Assembly: GCF_042432825.1 (NCBI RefSeq) | Contig: NZ_JBHLWN010000031.1 | Span: 1-64,000 of the forward strand | Reading direction: 5' to 3' | Source: Gordoniibacillus chartarius | GTDB taxonomy: Bacteria; Bacillota; Bacilli; Paenibacillales; NBRC-103111 | DNA: 64,000 nucleotides | Part shown: in pieces, positions 45,793 to 54,205 of the stretch | How positions within the stretch are numbered: position 1 is the first letter of the stretch | Layout of the letters: each line of letters opens with the position of its first letter | Position numbers and translations under genes: made by a program | The notes under the pieces: generated by a model | What the model was told of the DNA's origin: nothing | What the model saw: only the letters and a program-made list of their open reading frames with translations | Database searches by the model: none

Positions 45793-46488
45793 TTGCAAGA
45801 TATACGCCATCATTTTGGTCAACGAGTACGCGAACTGCGGCTGCGTAGCGGAATGTCGCAAGAAACACTGGCTCACAGAGCCGGGCTTGATCGGACATAT
45901 ATTACGGATGTAGAGCGCGGCGCACGGAATGTTAGTCTGGTGAATATCGAAAAGATCGCTGCCGCGCTGACAGTCTCAATTGAATATATGTTTTCTGGGG
46001 AAAGGTTCTCGGCAACCCCCACATATCAACAAAAAGACTTTACGGAGCCGATTCAGGAACGGTTTAAGTACCATCTTGATCCTGAAACACGAGTGCTGGC
46101 CTTTACCGTAAAAGGCCTTCTGACCCCACAAGATGTGGCATACATGGATAGAACGCTGATTGGGCTTTGTACTGGCTTTGACAGAGGGGAGATAAGCTTG
46201 CTGGTCGACCATAGATTCATGCTCGCTGCAGATGGGGAACCGGCTGTGTACTCGCCGGAGGTTGTGGAGAAAGCGGTCGAGTTCCAAAAGAAATTATTGA
46301 ACTATTCGAAAAGAGTTGCCGTCCTGTGCAACTCCCAATTTATGGTTCAAAATCTCAATCACGTCACAGCGATTAGCGGAATTTATAATAAGTCTTTTCA
46401 ACTGTTCGGCAAAGACCGTGATATGGTTCAACAGGCATATGAACTTCTCGGCATCAACGGCAATGAACTGATTAAGGAAAAGAAATAG
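45793..46488 (+). CDS. XRE-family regulator with C-terminal STAS-like sensor region
   Basis: 231 residues. The N-terminal HTH_3 domain is FGQRVRELRLRSGMSQETLA, then HRAGLDRTYITDVERGARN. Residues ~95-220 form an alpha/beta domain (TRVLAFTVKGLLTPQDVAYM, ISLLVDHRF) that looks like a STAS/SpoIIAA-type fold, without certainty. TTG start with GGGAGG 8 bases upstream; no ATG fits. It is divergent from the WG-SLH pair, so it may regulate them or itself. A terminator follows immediately. Confidence 0.8.
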   Translation: MQDIRHHFGQRVRELRLRSGMSQETLAHRAGLDRTYITDVERGARNVSLVNIEKIAAALTVSIEYMFSGERFSATPTYQQKDFTEPIQERFKYHLDPETRVLAFTVKGLLTPQDVAYMDRTLIGLCTGFDRGEISLLVDHRFMLAADGEPAVYSPEVVEKAVEFQKKLLNYSKRVAVLCNSQFMVQNLNHVTAISGIYNKSFQLFGKDRDMVQQAYELLGINGNELIKEKK

Positions 46489-46491
46489 TAG

Positions 46492-46524
46492 AGCCGCCTT
46501 TGCTTTTTGCTAGGCGGCTTTTAT
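46492..46524 (+). terminator. Intrinsic terminator of the XRE gene
   Basis: AGCCGCCT (46492-46499) pairs with AGGCGGCT (46512-46519), followed by TTTTATG. It starts 4 bases after the stop codon. Confidence 0.85.
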
Positions 46525-46589
46525 GTACCCCCATGAACGGTACGATAGGGATACCGTACTGCAAGAATAACTTTTGAAAAATGGAACCT

Positions 46590-47096
46590 TTATCTAATTT
46601 GATCGAAATACTGAGGGGAACGCGGCTGTTCACTGGCGTTTTTCCAACGCTGATCCGCTTCGGCACTCTTAATGAGGTGCGGAATCGCGGCGCGAACCAA
46701 AGCATCCATTGAACCGAACCGTTTGCCCGTGAACGGACATATGTACTGTGTTTTCGTCTCGACTTTCGCCACATTCTCTCCGTCTGGAAACAAGAGACGG
46801 AACGTGGCATCTTTTGCCTTCTCAATCACTTCCGGCGATGGTTGCTGCTCTGTGGTGCGCAGATAGATTTGCCAACGCTCTTCGACATGGTGGCGCTCAT
46901 AGGCAACCGATTCTTTAACCGGCTCTGGCTCTGAGACTGTCGGCGGCTGACGAATGACATCGCGGAAGAAAGCCGATAATGTCTTGCCAGACGCTTCGAG
47001 TTCGGCCCATTCTTCCTCGGACAACGTGAGCGATACCTTGCGCGTAATTCCAATCGCTTTTCGACCAGCACCTTTCCGTTTACCCCCTCGGGGCAT
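46590..47096 (-). CDS. Small basic protein with RHH-like segment, plasmid/element type
   Basis: 168 residues from the ATG at 47096 with GAGGTG 6 bases upstream; an upstream GTG at 47105 fits less well. The N-terminus PRGGKRKGAGRK is an AT-hook-like basic tail. SLTLSEEEWAELEASGKTLSAFF resembles a ribbon-helix-helix DNA-binding segment. The C-terminal part contains TQYICPFTGKRFGSMDAL, a short CPF motif. It is likely a DNA-binding protein of a mobile element; the GTTACC boxes just upstream are candidate binding sites. No family name is recognised. Confidence 0.65.
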   Translation of the reverse strand: MPRGGKRKGAGRKAIGITRKVSLTLSEEEWAELEASGKTLSAFFRDVIRQPPTVSEPEPVKESVAYERHHVEERWQIYLRTTEQQPSPEVIEKAKDATFRLLFPDGENVAKVETKTQYICPFTGKRFGSMDALVRAAIPHLIKSAEADQRWKNASEQPRSPQYFDQIR

Positions 47097-47111
47097 GAAC
47101 GTCACCTCTAT

Positions 47112-47313
47112 GATTTAAGTTACCCGTATCATAGCATGAAGTTGATGGGTATGAAATAGGTAACTTAAATCTATGGACTAATATGATGGTTGCCGCCCGC
47201 GCCGTTCTGCGGCGGATTCTGAATACCCCACAAACGGAAGGAGGGTTACCGCCGTAAAAACAGTGGTAACCCTGTGACCGAACATGGAATAGTCGGGATA
47301 ATAGAAGGTAACT
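47112..47313. promoter_or_regulatory. Cluster of GTTACC boxes in inverted pairs
   Basis: GATTTAAGTTACC (47112-47124) and its exact inverse (47159-47171) flank a minus-strand TATGAT -10-like box, 16 bases before the gene at 46590-47096. A second pair, GGGTTACC with GGTAACCC, lies near 47245-47275, and a further GGTAAC near 47308. This looks like an operator array or iteron-like origin. Otherwise 47097-47382 shows no convincing gene. Confidence 0.55.
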
Positions 47314-47382
47314 GGACGTTTTATCGCGACCTTCGTGGCCGGACTGCCCCCGGATCACGGATTGGCCGCTTTACCAAGTTAC

Positions 47383-47688
47383 TCACGATTTATCAGCATC
47401 AGCCGACATAAAACCAAAGAAATGCTTGCTGATGAGTATGCCGTCCTTGATTCCGGCGAAGTACATCTGCTCTTTCTCTATCGCGTTACGATAATTTGCC
47501 GCCTCGTCCCATTCGAGCAATAACTTGAGCTGTTCTTCCGACAATTCGCCGCGAAGTCTCTTCATTAGCGTTTCCTGATTCTGGCGAACTTCTTTATTGA
47601 TCTGATACTCTCCAGCCGCAAAAGCTAACTCATCGAAGCGTTGTTTAAAAGCGGGCTTTAGCCAGTCTGGACAAGGAAATTGTGACAT
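47383..47688 (-). CDS. Unknown protein, 101 residues
   Basis: No family recognised. The protein is helical, with PDWLKPAFKQRFDELAFAAG at the start and a long charged helix (RQNQETLMKRLRGELSEEQLKLLLEW). It has no signal peptide and no membrane segment. It starts with ATG after a GGGAGGC-like site. It is in the same direction as the neighbouring 168-residue gene but separated from it by the GTTACC boxes. Confidence 0.6.
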   Translation of the reverse strand: MSQFPCPDWLKPAFKQRFDELAFAAGEYQINKEVRQNQETLMKRLRGELSEEQLKLLLEWDEAANYRNAIEKEQMYFAGIKDGILISKHFFGFMSADADKS

Positions 47689-47700
47689 AGGTATGAGCCT

Positions 47701-47845
47701 CCCCTCAACAGTTTCGTTGATGGTAGCGTAAGAGGGAGGATGCTTTCAAGTAGTTTTTGAGGAAGTGGGAAGAGTGGGAAGAGAGGTCAGAGCGGGCGGT
47801 GAGGTCTGGAGGACATATAGACAGAAAAAGAGCCAGTTGGCTCCG
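47701..47845. other. Gene-free stretch with hairpins and a G-rich repeat
   Basis: The 47689-48037 interval holds a CCTCCC/GGGAGG hairpin (about 47708-47744), a short GTGGGAAGA direct repeat and a weak AGCC/GGCT hairpin (47829-47841). On the minus strand TTTTT follows the last hairpin; it may end the unit of the gene at 48038. No open frame with a ribosome binding site is seen. Confidence 0.4.
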
Positions 47846-48037
47846 TTTTGCTTGCGATTGGACTTTTGTTGACTTTGTGTTCTCGGACTTGAACGCATGA
47901 TGAGTATTATTCTTTGGTTGCCGATGTCATATTCCTACTTCTTGTGTTAATACTGAGTTTTTGTATGTTATCGAAAATTTTGAACTATAAAAACGAATGA
48001 GCTCGTTCCAAGGCACTATCCCAATATCCGTTCCTTC

Positions 48038-48445
48038 TTAGATATCCCAATCGTTTGGGTTTTGAAGTCTGAACTTAACGCCGCAAAGCTCGAACACTCC
48101 GATATGGTCATACTCTCTACATTTTGACTCGATGCGCCCCCGAATGAACTCAACTACTGCATCGTCAAAACGTGGTTTAGTGTAGAATGAAGCACCATAT
48201 CCTCCATTTGATTCACGTTCAGACATAGTTGACTTTCCACCAGTGGGCTTACAACGATCAGAATAAAACTTTACGATGGCATCGATAAGCCGTTTGTTAG
48301 GTTTACTATTTGTGGTGTTAATGACGCCCAACATCTCGGCTATCTCCTCAGTATAGTAACCCTTACCATATTCTACTGGCGTGTGAATAGTGACCTTTAA
48401 ATCATGAGTTCCCCGATAGAATGTTCTTGTCTTCTCGCCATCCAT
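48038..48445 (-). CDS. Unknown protein, 135 residues
   Basis: Not recognised. It begins MDGEKTRTFYRGTHDLKVTI and ends FELCGVKFRLQNPNDWDI, with a basic helical middle (NKRLIDAIVKFYSDRCK). It is soluble with no repeats. It is the last gene of a run of minus-strand small genes (48038-51050) that looks like a phage- or plasmid-derived block. Spacing to the next gene is 74 bases. Confidence 0.55.
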   Translation of the reverse strand: MDGEKTRTFYRGTHDLKVTIHTPVEYGKGYYTEEIAEMLGVINTTNSKPNKRLIDAIVKFYSDRCKPTGGKSTMSERESNGGYGASFYTKPRFDDAVVEFIRGRIESKCREYDHIGVFELCGVKFRLQNPNDWDI

Positions 48446-48519
48446 AATTGTTCCTCAAGGAATATGGTTAATTGTTGGAAAACTCAAACCTCGAAACTTC
48501 TAAACTTCGAAGAAGCTTT

Positions 48520-49224
48520 CTATTTAACAACCTCAAGGTATTCTTTTACGGCACTTTCTCTGAATTTAGAATTAATGCTGATTTTGGTAATAAGCTCCTT
48601 CTCTTTTAGAGTTAGCATGTCCCAAGCTAACTTTCCTCGTTTTCGTTTTAATAACAGGCTAATATAAGAAGGGTCGACATCTGCTTCTTCTGCAATTTGT
48701 CTATAAGACTTTTGTGGTGAGGATAGAATACTAATCAATATTTTATAGTCTCTCTCAGCATTATTTAATTTCTTGCTTGTTACCGAAGATCGGACATCCT
48801 TTTTTCGATTATTTGCTCCAACAATCTGAATCCTCTCTTCAATTGGAAGAGAATTAAAAATGTGGTAGTAATTTTGACCTTCTACTATTGCTTTTATTAC
48901 ACGCACTTTGACACCATATTTTTCTGCTAATTGCCGCGGAGTCATATCAGTATGAACATGTTCTTTATAAATTGCTCTGACTTGTTCTTCGGTTAGATTC
49001 CCTCTTACTTCATAGTTAGTTATTCTTAAATCTTTCAATTTTAACTCTTCTTCAGGAGTTAAATCAGGCCTAAGGCGTACATACATTCTCCCCTTTAAAG
49101 TAGCTTGAGCCGACTCTCTTGTCATACCAAGTTCTTCGGCTGCTTGAGAAATATTCTTCTTCTCATGTAATACCCCTCGAAAGAGTCTTTCGATATCTTC
49201 TTTTGAAAATCTTTTTCTCGCCAT
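48520..49224 (-). CDS. Multi-HTH DNA-binding protein, unknown family
   Basis: 234 residues from the ATG at 49224, which has GGGG 8 bases upstream. Three HTH-like segments are visible: NISQAAEELGMTRESAQATL near 25, MTPRQLAEKYGVKVRVIKAI near 95 and SYRQIAEEADVDPSYISLLL near 175. This suggests a regulator or a replication/partition protein reading an extended DNA site. No catalytic motif is seen. Codon use is AT-rich compared with the flanking EAL-like genes. Confidence 0.65.
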   Translation of the reverse strand: MARKRFSKEDIERLFRGVLHEKKNISQAAEELGMTRESAQATLKGRMYVRLRPDLTPEEELKLKDLRITNYEVRGNLTEEQVRAIYKEHVHTDMTPRQLAEKYGVKVRVIKAIVEGQNYYHIFNSLPIEERIQIVGANNRKKDVRSSVTSKKLNNAERDYKILISILSSPQKSYRQIAEEADVDPSYISLLLKRKRGKLAWDMLTLKEKELITKISINSKFRESAVKEYLEVVK

Positions 49225-49322
49225 TATTAATACCCCGCTGCACACATTTTCTTCTAATTTTACCTCATTGGGTTGAATGGCTCAACCGGAGGTAACTACT
49301 GTACAGAATCGGGAAAGCTGGT

Positions 49323-49772
49323 TCAGGTTCGCAAATACATCTCGTACACATGCCAAATTATGTAGAATAGAGCGCCTAAGATAAATGTCCTTGTTTGATA
49401 ACGTCCAAACATCATTACTTTTTTAGAGTTTTTCTCTATGGCGCTTTTGATTCCTTCGGAAGCAGCTTGTATGTAGTCCGGATGATTGCCGTAATCAGGG
49501 TGCGGGGATAGTCCTAATTGAATGCGCAAAAGCTCTCCATTAGCAAATAAAGTTGAATTGTAGTACTCCCGATTTCGGCAACCTAGAAAAAAGCTTAAGC
49601 CCCAACTAACAACACCCAACGCTAATGGAATTTGACTGAGATCGAGTTTTAACGACTGTGATTCCTTTATGGCGAAGGCAATAGAAGCTAAGGTAGCGGC
49701 TAATAAAAAATATACATACTTGTCTTGACTCGTTAGAAGTTGTTTGTATACCTCTTTGAAATTCTCGTTCAT
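49323..49772 (-). CDS. Small membrane protein, 149 residues
   Basis: Three hydrophobic segments are visible: YVYFLLAATLASIAFAI (about 20-36), IPLALGVVSWGLSFFLG (about 48-64) and TFILGALFYIIWHVYEMYL near the C-terminus. A soluble loop of about 65 residues lies between the second and third. The start has AGGAG upstream. No family is recognised; similar small 3-TM proteins occur as membrane effectors in defence loci, but nothing here proves that. Confidence 0.6.
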   Translation of the reverse strand: MNENFKEVYKQLLTSQDKYVYFLLAATLASIAFAIKESQSLKLDLSQIPLALGVVSWGLSFFLGCRNREYYNSTLFANGELLRIQLGLSPHPDYGNHPDYIQAASEGIKSAIEKNSKKVMMFGRYQTRTFILGALFYIIWHVYEMYLRT

Positions 49773-49873
49773 TTTGCGATTCTCCTAATTTCCAACGAGA
49801 ATGGACAGAACACCGATATCCCTGCAAGGAGAGATGGCTTGTTGGCTGCAAAAAAATATCGGAATAAATATGG

Positions 49874-50167
49874 TCAACTCTGTCTAGAACCCAACTGACT
49901 TTTCCTGACTTCCATTTCGCGTCTGCGTTCCGCCAATACCTCATCTACTGTTAAATCTTTGATCATACCTGACATTCCTTTCTGCTGTTTCCGCTTTCTA
50001 GTCGCCACGATATCAAACAGTTTGAACTGCTGCCGTTGCTCAGGATAGATAACATAGGCGACATGCTCTGCTGTTGGAGCAAGTCCCATCCGGCTTAAGC
50101 GGCTCTGTGTGAATAGATGATCGGGAACTTCTTCGGGTAAATAGTGCATTACATTCTCGGCAGACAT
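49874..50167 (-). CDS. Unknown protein, 97 residues
   Basis: Not recognised. It has an N-terminal segment MSAENVMHYLPEEVPDHLFT, a central VAYVIYPEQRQQFKLFDIVA, a basic RKRKQQKG and a charged C-terminal helix (VDEVLAERRREMEVRKS). It starts 6 bases after the HNH-like gene's stop, so translation coupling is likely. Confidence 0.55.
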   Translation of the reverse strand: MSAENVMHYLPEEVPDHLFTQSRLSRMGLAPTAEHVAYVIYPEQRQQFKLFDIVATRKRKQQKGMSGMIKDLTVDEVLAERRREMEVRKSQLGSRQS

Positions 50168-50173
50168 TCATTT

Positions 50174-50932
50174 TCAACTCTCTTTCTCGTCATCATTGCT
50201 GTAAAGGTTCTGATTAGGAGATATTGCATTGATAATAGCATGCTCTGTTCCCAATCTTATGACAAATTTGCCTTCATGTTCAAAGAATAGTGCGTCCTCT
50301 TTTCCTGGCTCTAATTCAACAAGGATTGCTTCTTCATATTGCATTTTTTCATACCGCAGATTCGATAACTTCACTTGCCCATACATTCTCATCTCATGAA
50401 TAAGTGTAGTGGCATCGGTCAAGGTTCGGTAAAAGTCATCATTATAAAGCAGATAAATTGCAGTGACATTGATAGCTTTGTTCTGCTTTGGAATAACAAG
50501 GTAGTGTGACTTATTAAACCCAATTGTTATTTGGTACCTTTGCGACTTAAAGTCTTTATAAAAGTTAACTGCCATCTTTGACATAACGTCTAACCGATCT
50601 TGATCGTAAGTGAACGCTTTAGACTTGTTAATACGATCAGGAGCGAAACTAAGATTACTAATTTGGCAGTCAAACCCCTCATTATTATGGTGCTCAACAA
50701 TGAATCCCCTTTTTCTAGACTCAGCAAATGCATCTTCTCCATACCAATGAGCCATAACAACTTGATGGAGTGATCTTTTCAGTGTCGAAGAATAGAGGTA
50801 TCTCCCTTTTGCTACTGACCAATTCACTGCTTTAATTTTTTCAAAGAGTCCCTCATCGAAGTCGGTATAACCAAGGCTTTTCATACCGTCCTCTCGAAAA
50901 TAAATTTTGTTATCTGCACTCCAAATATCCAT
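50174..50932 (-). CDS. HNH-like endonuclease, homing-type
   Basis: 252 residues from the ATG at 50932 with AGGAG 7 bases upstream. The region LKRSLHQVVMAHWYG, then FIVEHHNNEGFDCQISNLSF (about 70-105), matches the H-N-H layout of phage homing endonucleases (histidines, then N in NNEGFDC and the SNL ending). The C-terminal half is not recognised. Its start lies inside the 46-residue ORF upstream (23-base overlap). Homing endonucleases nick or cut DNA to spread their own gene; activity is inferred. Confidence 0.7.
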   Translation of the reverse strand: MDIWSADNKIYFREDGMKSLGYTDFDEGLFEKIKAVNWSVAKGRYLYSSTLKRSLHQVVMAHWYGEDAFAESRKRGFIVEHHNNEGFDCQISNLSFAPDRINKSKAFTYDQDRLDVMSKMAVNFYKDFKSQRYQITIGFNKSHYLVIPKQNKAINVTAIYLLYNDDFYRTLTDATTLIHEMRMYGQVKLSNLRYEKMQYEEAILVELEPGKEDALFFEHEGKFVIRLGTEHAIINAISPNQNLYSNDDEKES

Positions 50933-51050
50933 ATAAACTCTCCTGCGTTCCATTATTCGAGTAATCCTCGTTTACCCCTGTGACTTTGTTTGCGATAAAT
51001 TGATTGAACTTCTCCCTCAGTTCAGCTTCTCTATCATATGAAAAGTTCAT
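50910..51050 (-). CDS. Small ORF (46 residues) overlapping the HNH gene start
   Basis: MNFSYDREAELREKFNQFIA and onward, with an excellent AGGAGG 5 bases before the ATG at 51050. It ends in another frame 23 bases inside the HNH-like gene, the arrangement of a coupled leader ORF. No family is recognised. Confidence 0.5.
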   Translation of the reverse strand: MNFSYDREAELREKFNQFIANKVTGVNEDYSNNGTQESLYGYLECR

Positions 51051-51155
51051 AGAGCCTCCTGCTGTACTTGGTAACATTATCCTTTAATGATACCCTACTA
51101 GGCCAAAAGGCTCAAGCTGAACTATTTTTCCCGAAGATATATATCGCATAAAAAA

Positions 51156-51186
51156 GGATTCGCTTCCCTGCAAAGAGAGCGAACCC
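51156..51186 (-). terminator. Terminator of EAL-like gene a
   Basis: On the minus strand GGTTCGCT pairs with AGCGAATCC (51178-51185 with 51156-51164) and is followed by TTTTTTATG. It lies 20 bases after the stop of the gene ending at 51205. Confidence 0.8.
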
Positions 51187-51204
51187 CTGAGTAACTGGCT
51201 TTAC

Positions 51205-51900
51205 TTATTGAATTTCATATTTGTTACCGTTCACTTGCTCGGTGATCCACGAACCCATAAAGCCGTCCCCGGCGTACTTCATTAAATCGAAATCTTTTTT
51301 GCAGTTAACCCCGGATACAATGAACTTGACACCTAGCTTCTTAAAGGGAGATAAGATCAGGTCGACAAAACTTTCGTCGCCACCCTCAATACATTCAGTA
51401 CGAATAAATGGGCGGTCTCCATCCCCGCTCCTAAGCTTAATAAACGAAGGAAAGGTCTTGATGAATGCAGGAATCGTCCAATTGCTCGAGAAAGGCCAAG
51501 CAAGGACTCCTTCGCTATTCTCTTCCAAAGCGAACGACGGATTGAGTTGAAGAAGGTCTAAATAGTCGTAATCGATGTTTCTCTTCTTTAAGAGAAAAAT
51601 GATATTTGCATTATTCTCGGTCGCAGAGGGTAGAATCTCAGGGCAAGCTTCTCGACCATCGGCACGAATGAGCAGGGGAACAGTCCCTTTGTAGCTTGAG
51701 ATGGCCTGGTACTGGTAGTAATAGTCCCAGATATCCGTTACCTCGTTGTCTTGAAAGCCGCTCAAATCGAAATCTCCATGTTCTGCGCCAGTCTCAACAT
51801 GCTTTACCGCTGCTTCATACGCGATAATGTTGAACTCGTGGTCGACAATCGGAAGGTATACTCCTACTGTTTCCGCTTCTCTGGAAGGCCGATCATTCAT
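51205..51900 (-). CDS. Degenerate EAL-domain protein, paralogue a
   Basis: 231 residues from the ATG at 51900 with AGGAGG upstream; the open frame to 51984 enters the conserved motif upstream. The EAL-like order is visible: LPIVDHEFNIIAYEA (YEA at 28-30), SYKGTVPLLI, an AFIKTFPSFIKL core and a LGVKFIVSGV end with FMGSWITEQ. The DDFG and ELxE metal-binding residues of active c-di-GMP phosphodiesterases are absent, so it probably binds rather than cuts, or has another role. It is one of five paralogues within 8.5 kb, with motif copy A in its 5' region. Confidence 0.7.
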   Translation of the reverse strand: MNDRPSREAETVGVYLPIVDHEFNIIAYEAAVKHVETGAEHGDFDLSGFQDNEVTDIWDYYYQYQAISSYKGTVPLLIRADGREACPEILPSATENNANIIFLLKKRNIDYDYLDLLQLNPSFALEENSEGVLAWPFSSNWTIPAFIKTFPSFIKLRSGDGDRPFIRTECIEGGDESFVDLILSPFKKLGVKFIVSGVNCKKDFDLMKYAGDGFMGSWITEQVNGNKYEIQ

Positions 51901-51973
51901 TGAAAAACTCCTCCTTGAATTGAAATGGGACTTGGTTAGCCAACTGAATGTACCCACTGGGGGATCAGAACAG

Positions 51974-52090
51974 CAATACCGCATCCATACAAGCTGTATT
52001 TAAGCTCCGTTGCATACTGCCTGTAGAGAAATGAGTATGCGGTATACGGGATAACTTTTTTGCCAGTAAAAAAGAAGCAGCAGTACCAGA
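51974..52090 (-). ncRNA. Conserved structured motif, copy A
   Basis: A 65-base block (51974-52038) is identical to copy B at 52621-52685. On the minus strand ATACCGCAT near its start pairs with ATGCGGTAT near its end (9 bp), enclosing a GGCAGTA segment. Just upstream is a terminator-like hairpin (GCAGTAC/GTACTGC) with CTTCTTTTTTACTGG. It lies about 75 bases before the start of EAL-like gene a. A riboswitch- or attenuator-like leader is possible; no known class is recognised. Confidence 0.5.
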
Positions 52091-52144
52091 ACTCGAGTAG
52101 TGAGGGTCTGTACTGCCGATTTGTGAACATTCGTCGCGTTTCAC

Positions 52145-52555
52145 TTACTTGGTTCTATATAAACTCCTGTCGAGCCACACTTTTACTCTTCTTCTCAGGC
52201 GATGCTCATTTGCTTCAAATTTCTTCATAAAGGCTTGAACCTCTTGAATAGATGTTGCTTGGCCGACGTTACCACATACCCTCTCTAATTCAATAAAATT
52301 AAATAACCTGGACTGAACTTCAGTGAAGATTCGATCCTCGATCTCTCTTGAATTACTGAACTCCTCAATTGCCGAGGAACAATCCTCGATTGTGCGACAT
52401 TCCTTCGTCATGAGATACTTCTCAAGGGAATATTCATAAAACATAATGAGCATACGCGCGTAAACAGCCGTCACAGCCCTAAGCTTTGCAAGTTCAAGCG
52501 GACTCAATCCTGCCATCTCCACATACTTGTTAATTTCAGGGGACGGAACGTTCAC
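52145..52555 (-). CDS. Unknown helical protein, 136 residues, in EAL cluster
   Basis: GTG start at 52555 with GAGGAGGAG upstream, the same site seen before EAL-like gene a. The protein is helical: LSPLELAKLRAVTAVYARML, then a charged body and a basic end (RLRRRVKVWLDRSLYRTK). It has no EAL motif. Motif copy B lies 65 bases before it, almost identical to the leader of EAL-like gene a, so the two are probably regulated alike. Function unknown. Confidence 0.6.
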   Translation of the reverse strand: MNVPSPEINKYVEMAGLSPLELAKLRAVTAVYARMLIMFYEYSLEKYLMTKECRTIEDCSSAIEEFSNSREIEDRIFTEVQSRLFNFIELERVCGNVGQATSIQEVQAFMKKFEANEHRLRRRVKVWLDRSLYRTK

Positions 52556-52620
52556 AAAAACTCCTCCTCAACATCTTCATTTTGGAAGCAGTATGGTTAG
52601 AAAAATATGTACCCCGGAGA

Positions 52621-52740
52621 CAATACCGCATCCATACAAGCTGTATTTAAGCTCCGTTGCATACTGCCTGTAGAGAAATGAGTATCCGGTGTACGAAAAA
52701 AACTTTTTTCCAGTAAAACAAGCAACAGCACAAAAACGTC
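52621..52740 (-). ncRNA. Conserved structured motif, copy B
   Basis: Identical to copy A over 65 bases, then similar (CAGTAAAA preceded by an ACTTTTTT block) for about 35 more. The long stem has two mismatches compared with copy A. It precedes the 136-residue gene. Confidence 0.5.
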
Positions 52741-52753
52741 TCGCCAAATAAAG

Positions 52754-52773
52754 AGTGCCGTTTTATCGGCACC
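52754..52773 (-). terminator. Terminator of EAL-like gene b
   Basis: On the minus strand GGTGCCG, a 6-base loop and CGGCACT are followed by CTTTATTT. It lies about 20 bases after the stop at 52792. Confidence 0.8.
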
Positions 52774-52791
52774 TTCAACGGAATGTTACTT

Positions 52792-53463
52792 TTATGCTTT
52801 GTGCATAGATTGTTGCCGCCCATTCTGAGAAAACCAGAACCCCTGAAAGGCATCGGCAACCAATTCTACGCGCTCAAACCGATCTCGATTCTCGATACCG
52901 TCAACAATAACCAAAGTTCCTGACTCTTTAAGCGGCTTCAACAGATTGACTAAACCATTCATTGTGTCATCGTCTGCGCAGGACTGAATAACATCCCAAG
53001 CCAACTTAATAAAACTTGGCCGTAAGTTGATTAAGAACGGCAAATAAAAATAGCATTGAAAAAAATTTTCAATTACAAACTCAACCCCGTATCCTGATGA
53101 CTGATTTATCTGCTGCATTGCCGTTTCATCAGGAAATAACTCAGCTTGCTTGATTGCAAAGATGATACCTCCATTTGCCCATGACTGCGATTTTGGAATC
53201 GGAGCAGTAACCCCCAACTGCGTATTAAGGATCAGCGGAACCGTTCCCTTGTAAGTCTCGACGGACAACTTTGTATAGTAAAAATCCAGATTGGTCTGAA
53301 CATTATGCCGATCTGAAGCAAGGTACGAAAACCGCTCCTGATAGGAAGCATCGAACTGCATAATAGCTTCATAAGCGATAGGCTGAAAATCCCGATTAAC
53401 AACCGGCGCAAACTCAACTTGAACACCAAACTCGCTCCATTTTTGCTTTTCAGTTATGTGCAT
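52792..53463 (-). CDS. Degenerate EAL-domain protein, paralogue b
   Basis: 223 residues, ATG with GAGGGG upstream. It shows FAPVVNRDFQPIAYEA (YEA at 31-33), SVETYKGTVPLILN and YGVEFVIENFFQCYFYLPFL in place of the DDFGxG loop (ENFF), then LRPSFIKLAWDVIQSC and ADAFQGFWFSQ at the end. The two metal-binding aspartates are lost. It is closest to paralogue c in the C-terminal half. It lies between two terminator-like hairpins, so it is probably a single-gene unit. Confidence 0.7.
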   Translation of the reverse strand: MHITEKQKWSEFGVQVEFAPVVNRDFQPIAYEAIMQFDASYQERFSYLASDRHNVQTNLDFYYTKLSVETYKGTVPLILNTQLGVTAPIPKSQSWANGGIIFAIKQAELFPDETAMQQINQSSGYGVEFVIENFFQCYFYLPFLINLRPSFIKLAWDVIQSCADDDTMNGLVNLLKPLKESGTLVIVDGIENRDRFERVELVADAFQGFWFSQNGRQQSMHKA

Positions 53464-53500
53464 TGTCGGAACCCCTCACTTAAAATCCACAACTTGTAAT

Positions 53501-53532
53501 GCGCGGCGCATGATCCATTAAACGCGCCGCGC
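53501..53532. terminator. GC-rich hairpin between EAL-like genes c and b
   Basis: GCGCGGCGC (53501-53509) is the exact inverse of 53524-53532. TTCTTTAT follows on the plus strand; no T tract follows on the minus strand. It may insulate the two genes. Confidence 0.5.
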
Positions 53533-53536
53533 TTCT

Positions 53537-54205
53537 TTATGCTCCAAGCAGAATTTTGGGTCTAGAAATCCAAAACCCCTGGAAAGCATCAACAACCAAA
53601 AGCAAACTCTCAAATTGTGCTTCCGACTCGATACCTTCGGCAATGATCTGGATACCCATGTCACGGAACGGCTGTAAAATCCTTTTCAATACGTCCTGAG
53701 ATCGCTCATCCGAGCAGGATTGGACGACTTCCTTGGCCAGCTTGATATATTGCGGCTGGAGCCGCATGATGAACGGCAAAGAAAGAAAGCCATAACCGAA
53801 ATCGTCTATGGCAAAGCTAACCCCTCTGGCCGACAACCATTCGACATTTTTCAACAACAGTTGTTCTTCCTTCACCAGCGCATGCTCGGTGAGTTCTATG
53901 ACCAAACCATGCCGTTTCGGAAGCGAGAGCGGCTGCGGGAACGGATCGCAAGAGTACGGATGTGAATTTAGAAATAGGGGGGCAGAACCCGTATACTTTT
54001 CCAGCGCCAGCTGCTTGCATAACGAGTCCAGCGAAACGATCCGATCCAGCCGCTGTAAGGAAGGAGAGAGGAAGTCGGTTAAAACTTGATTCGCATCTGT
54101 ACCTCGGATAAAGGACTCATATCCGACGACCGATAGCTGGCGGTCGACAATTGGTTGGTACACCGGATGCAACTGTAATGTGGAGACGGGTTTATTCGGC
54201 TCCAT
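53537..54205 (-). CDS. EAL-domain c-di-GMP phosphodiesterase-like protein, paralogue c
   Basis: 222 residues from the ATG at 54205 with GAGG upstream. Most EAL catalytic features remain: YQPIVD (16-21), YES at 29-31 in place of EAL, FLN (N80), IELTEH (E104, E107), IDDFGYG (D134, D135), YIKLAK (K155) and IIAEGIES (E190). The domain is slightly short (typical about 240). It could hydrolyse c-di-GMP to pGpG. Its start overlaps the paralogue d stop by 14 bases, so the two are translationally coupled. It is the only member of the five with the metal site. Confidence 0.82.
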   Translation of the reverse strand: MEPNKPVSTLQLHPVYQPIVDRQLSVVGYESFIRGTDANQVLTDFLSPSLQRLDRIVSLDSLCKQLALEKYTGSAPLFLNSHPYSCDPFPQPLSLPKRHGLVIELTEHALVKEEQLLLKNVEWLSARGVSFAIDDFGYGFLSLPFIMRLQPQYIKLAKEVVQSCSDERSQDVLKRILQPFRDMGIQIIAEGIESEAQFESLLLVVDAFQGFWISRPKILLGA

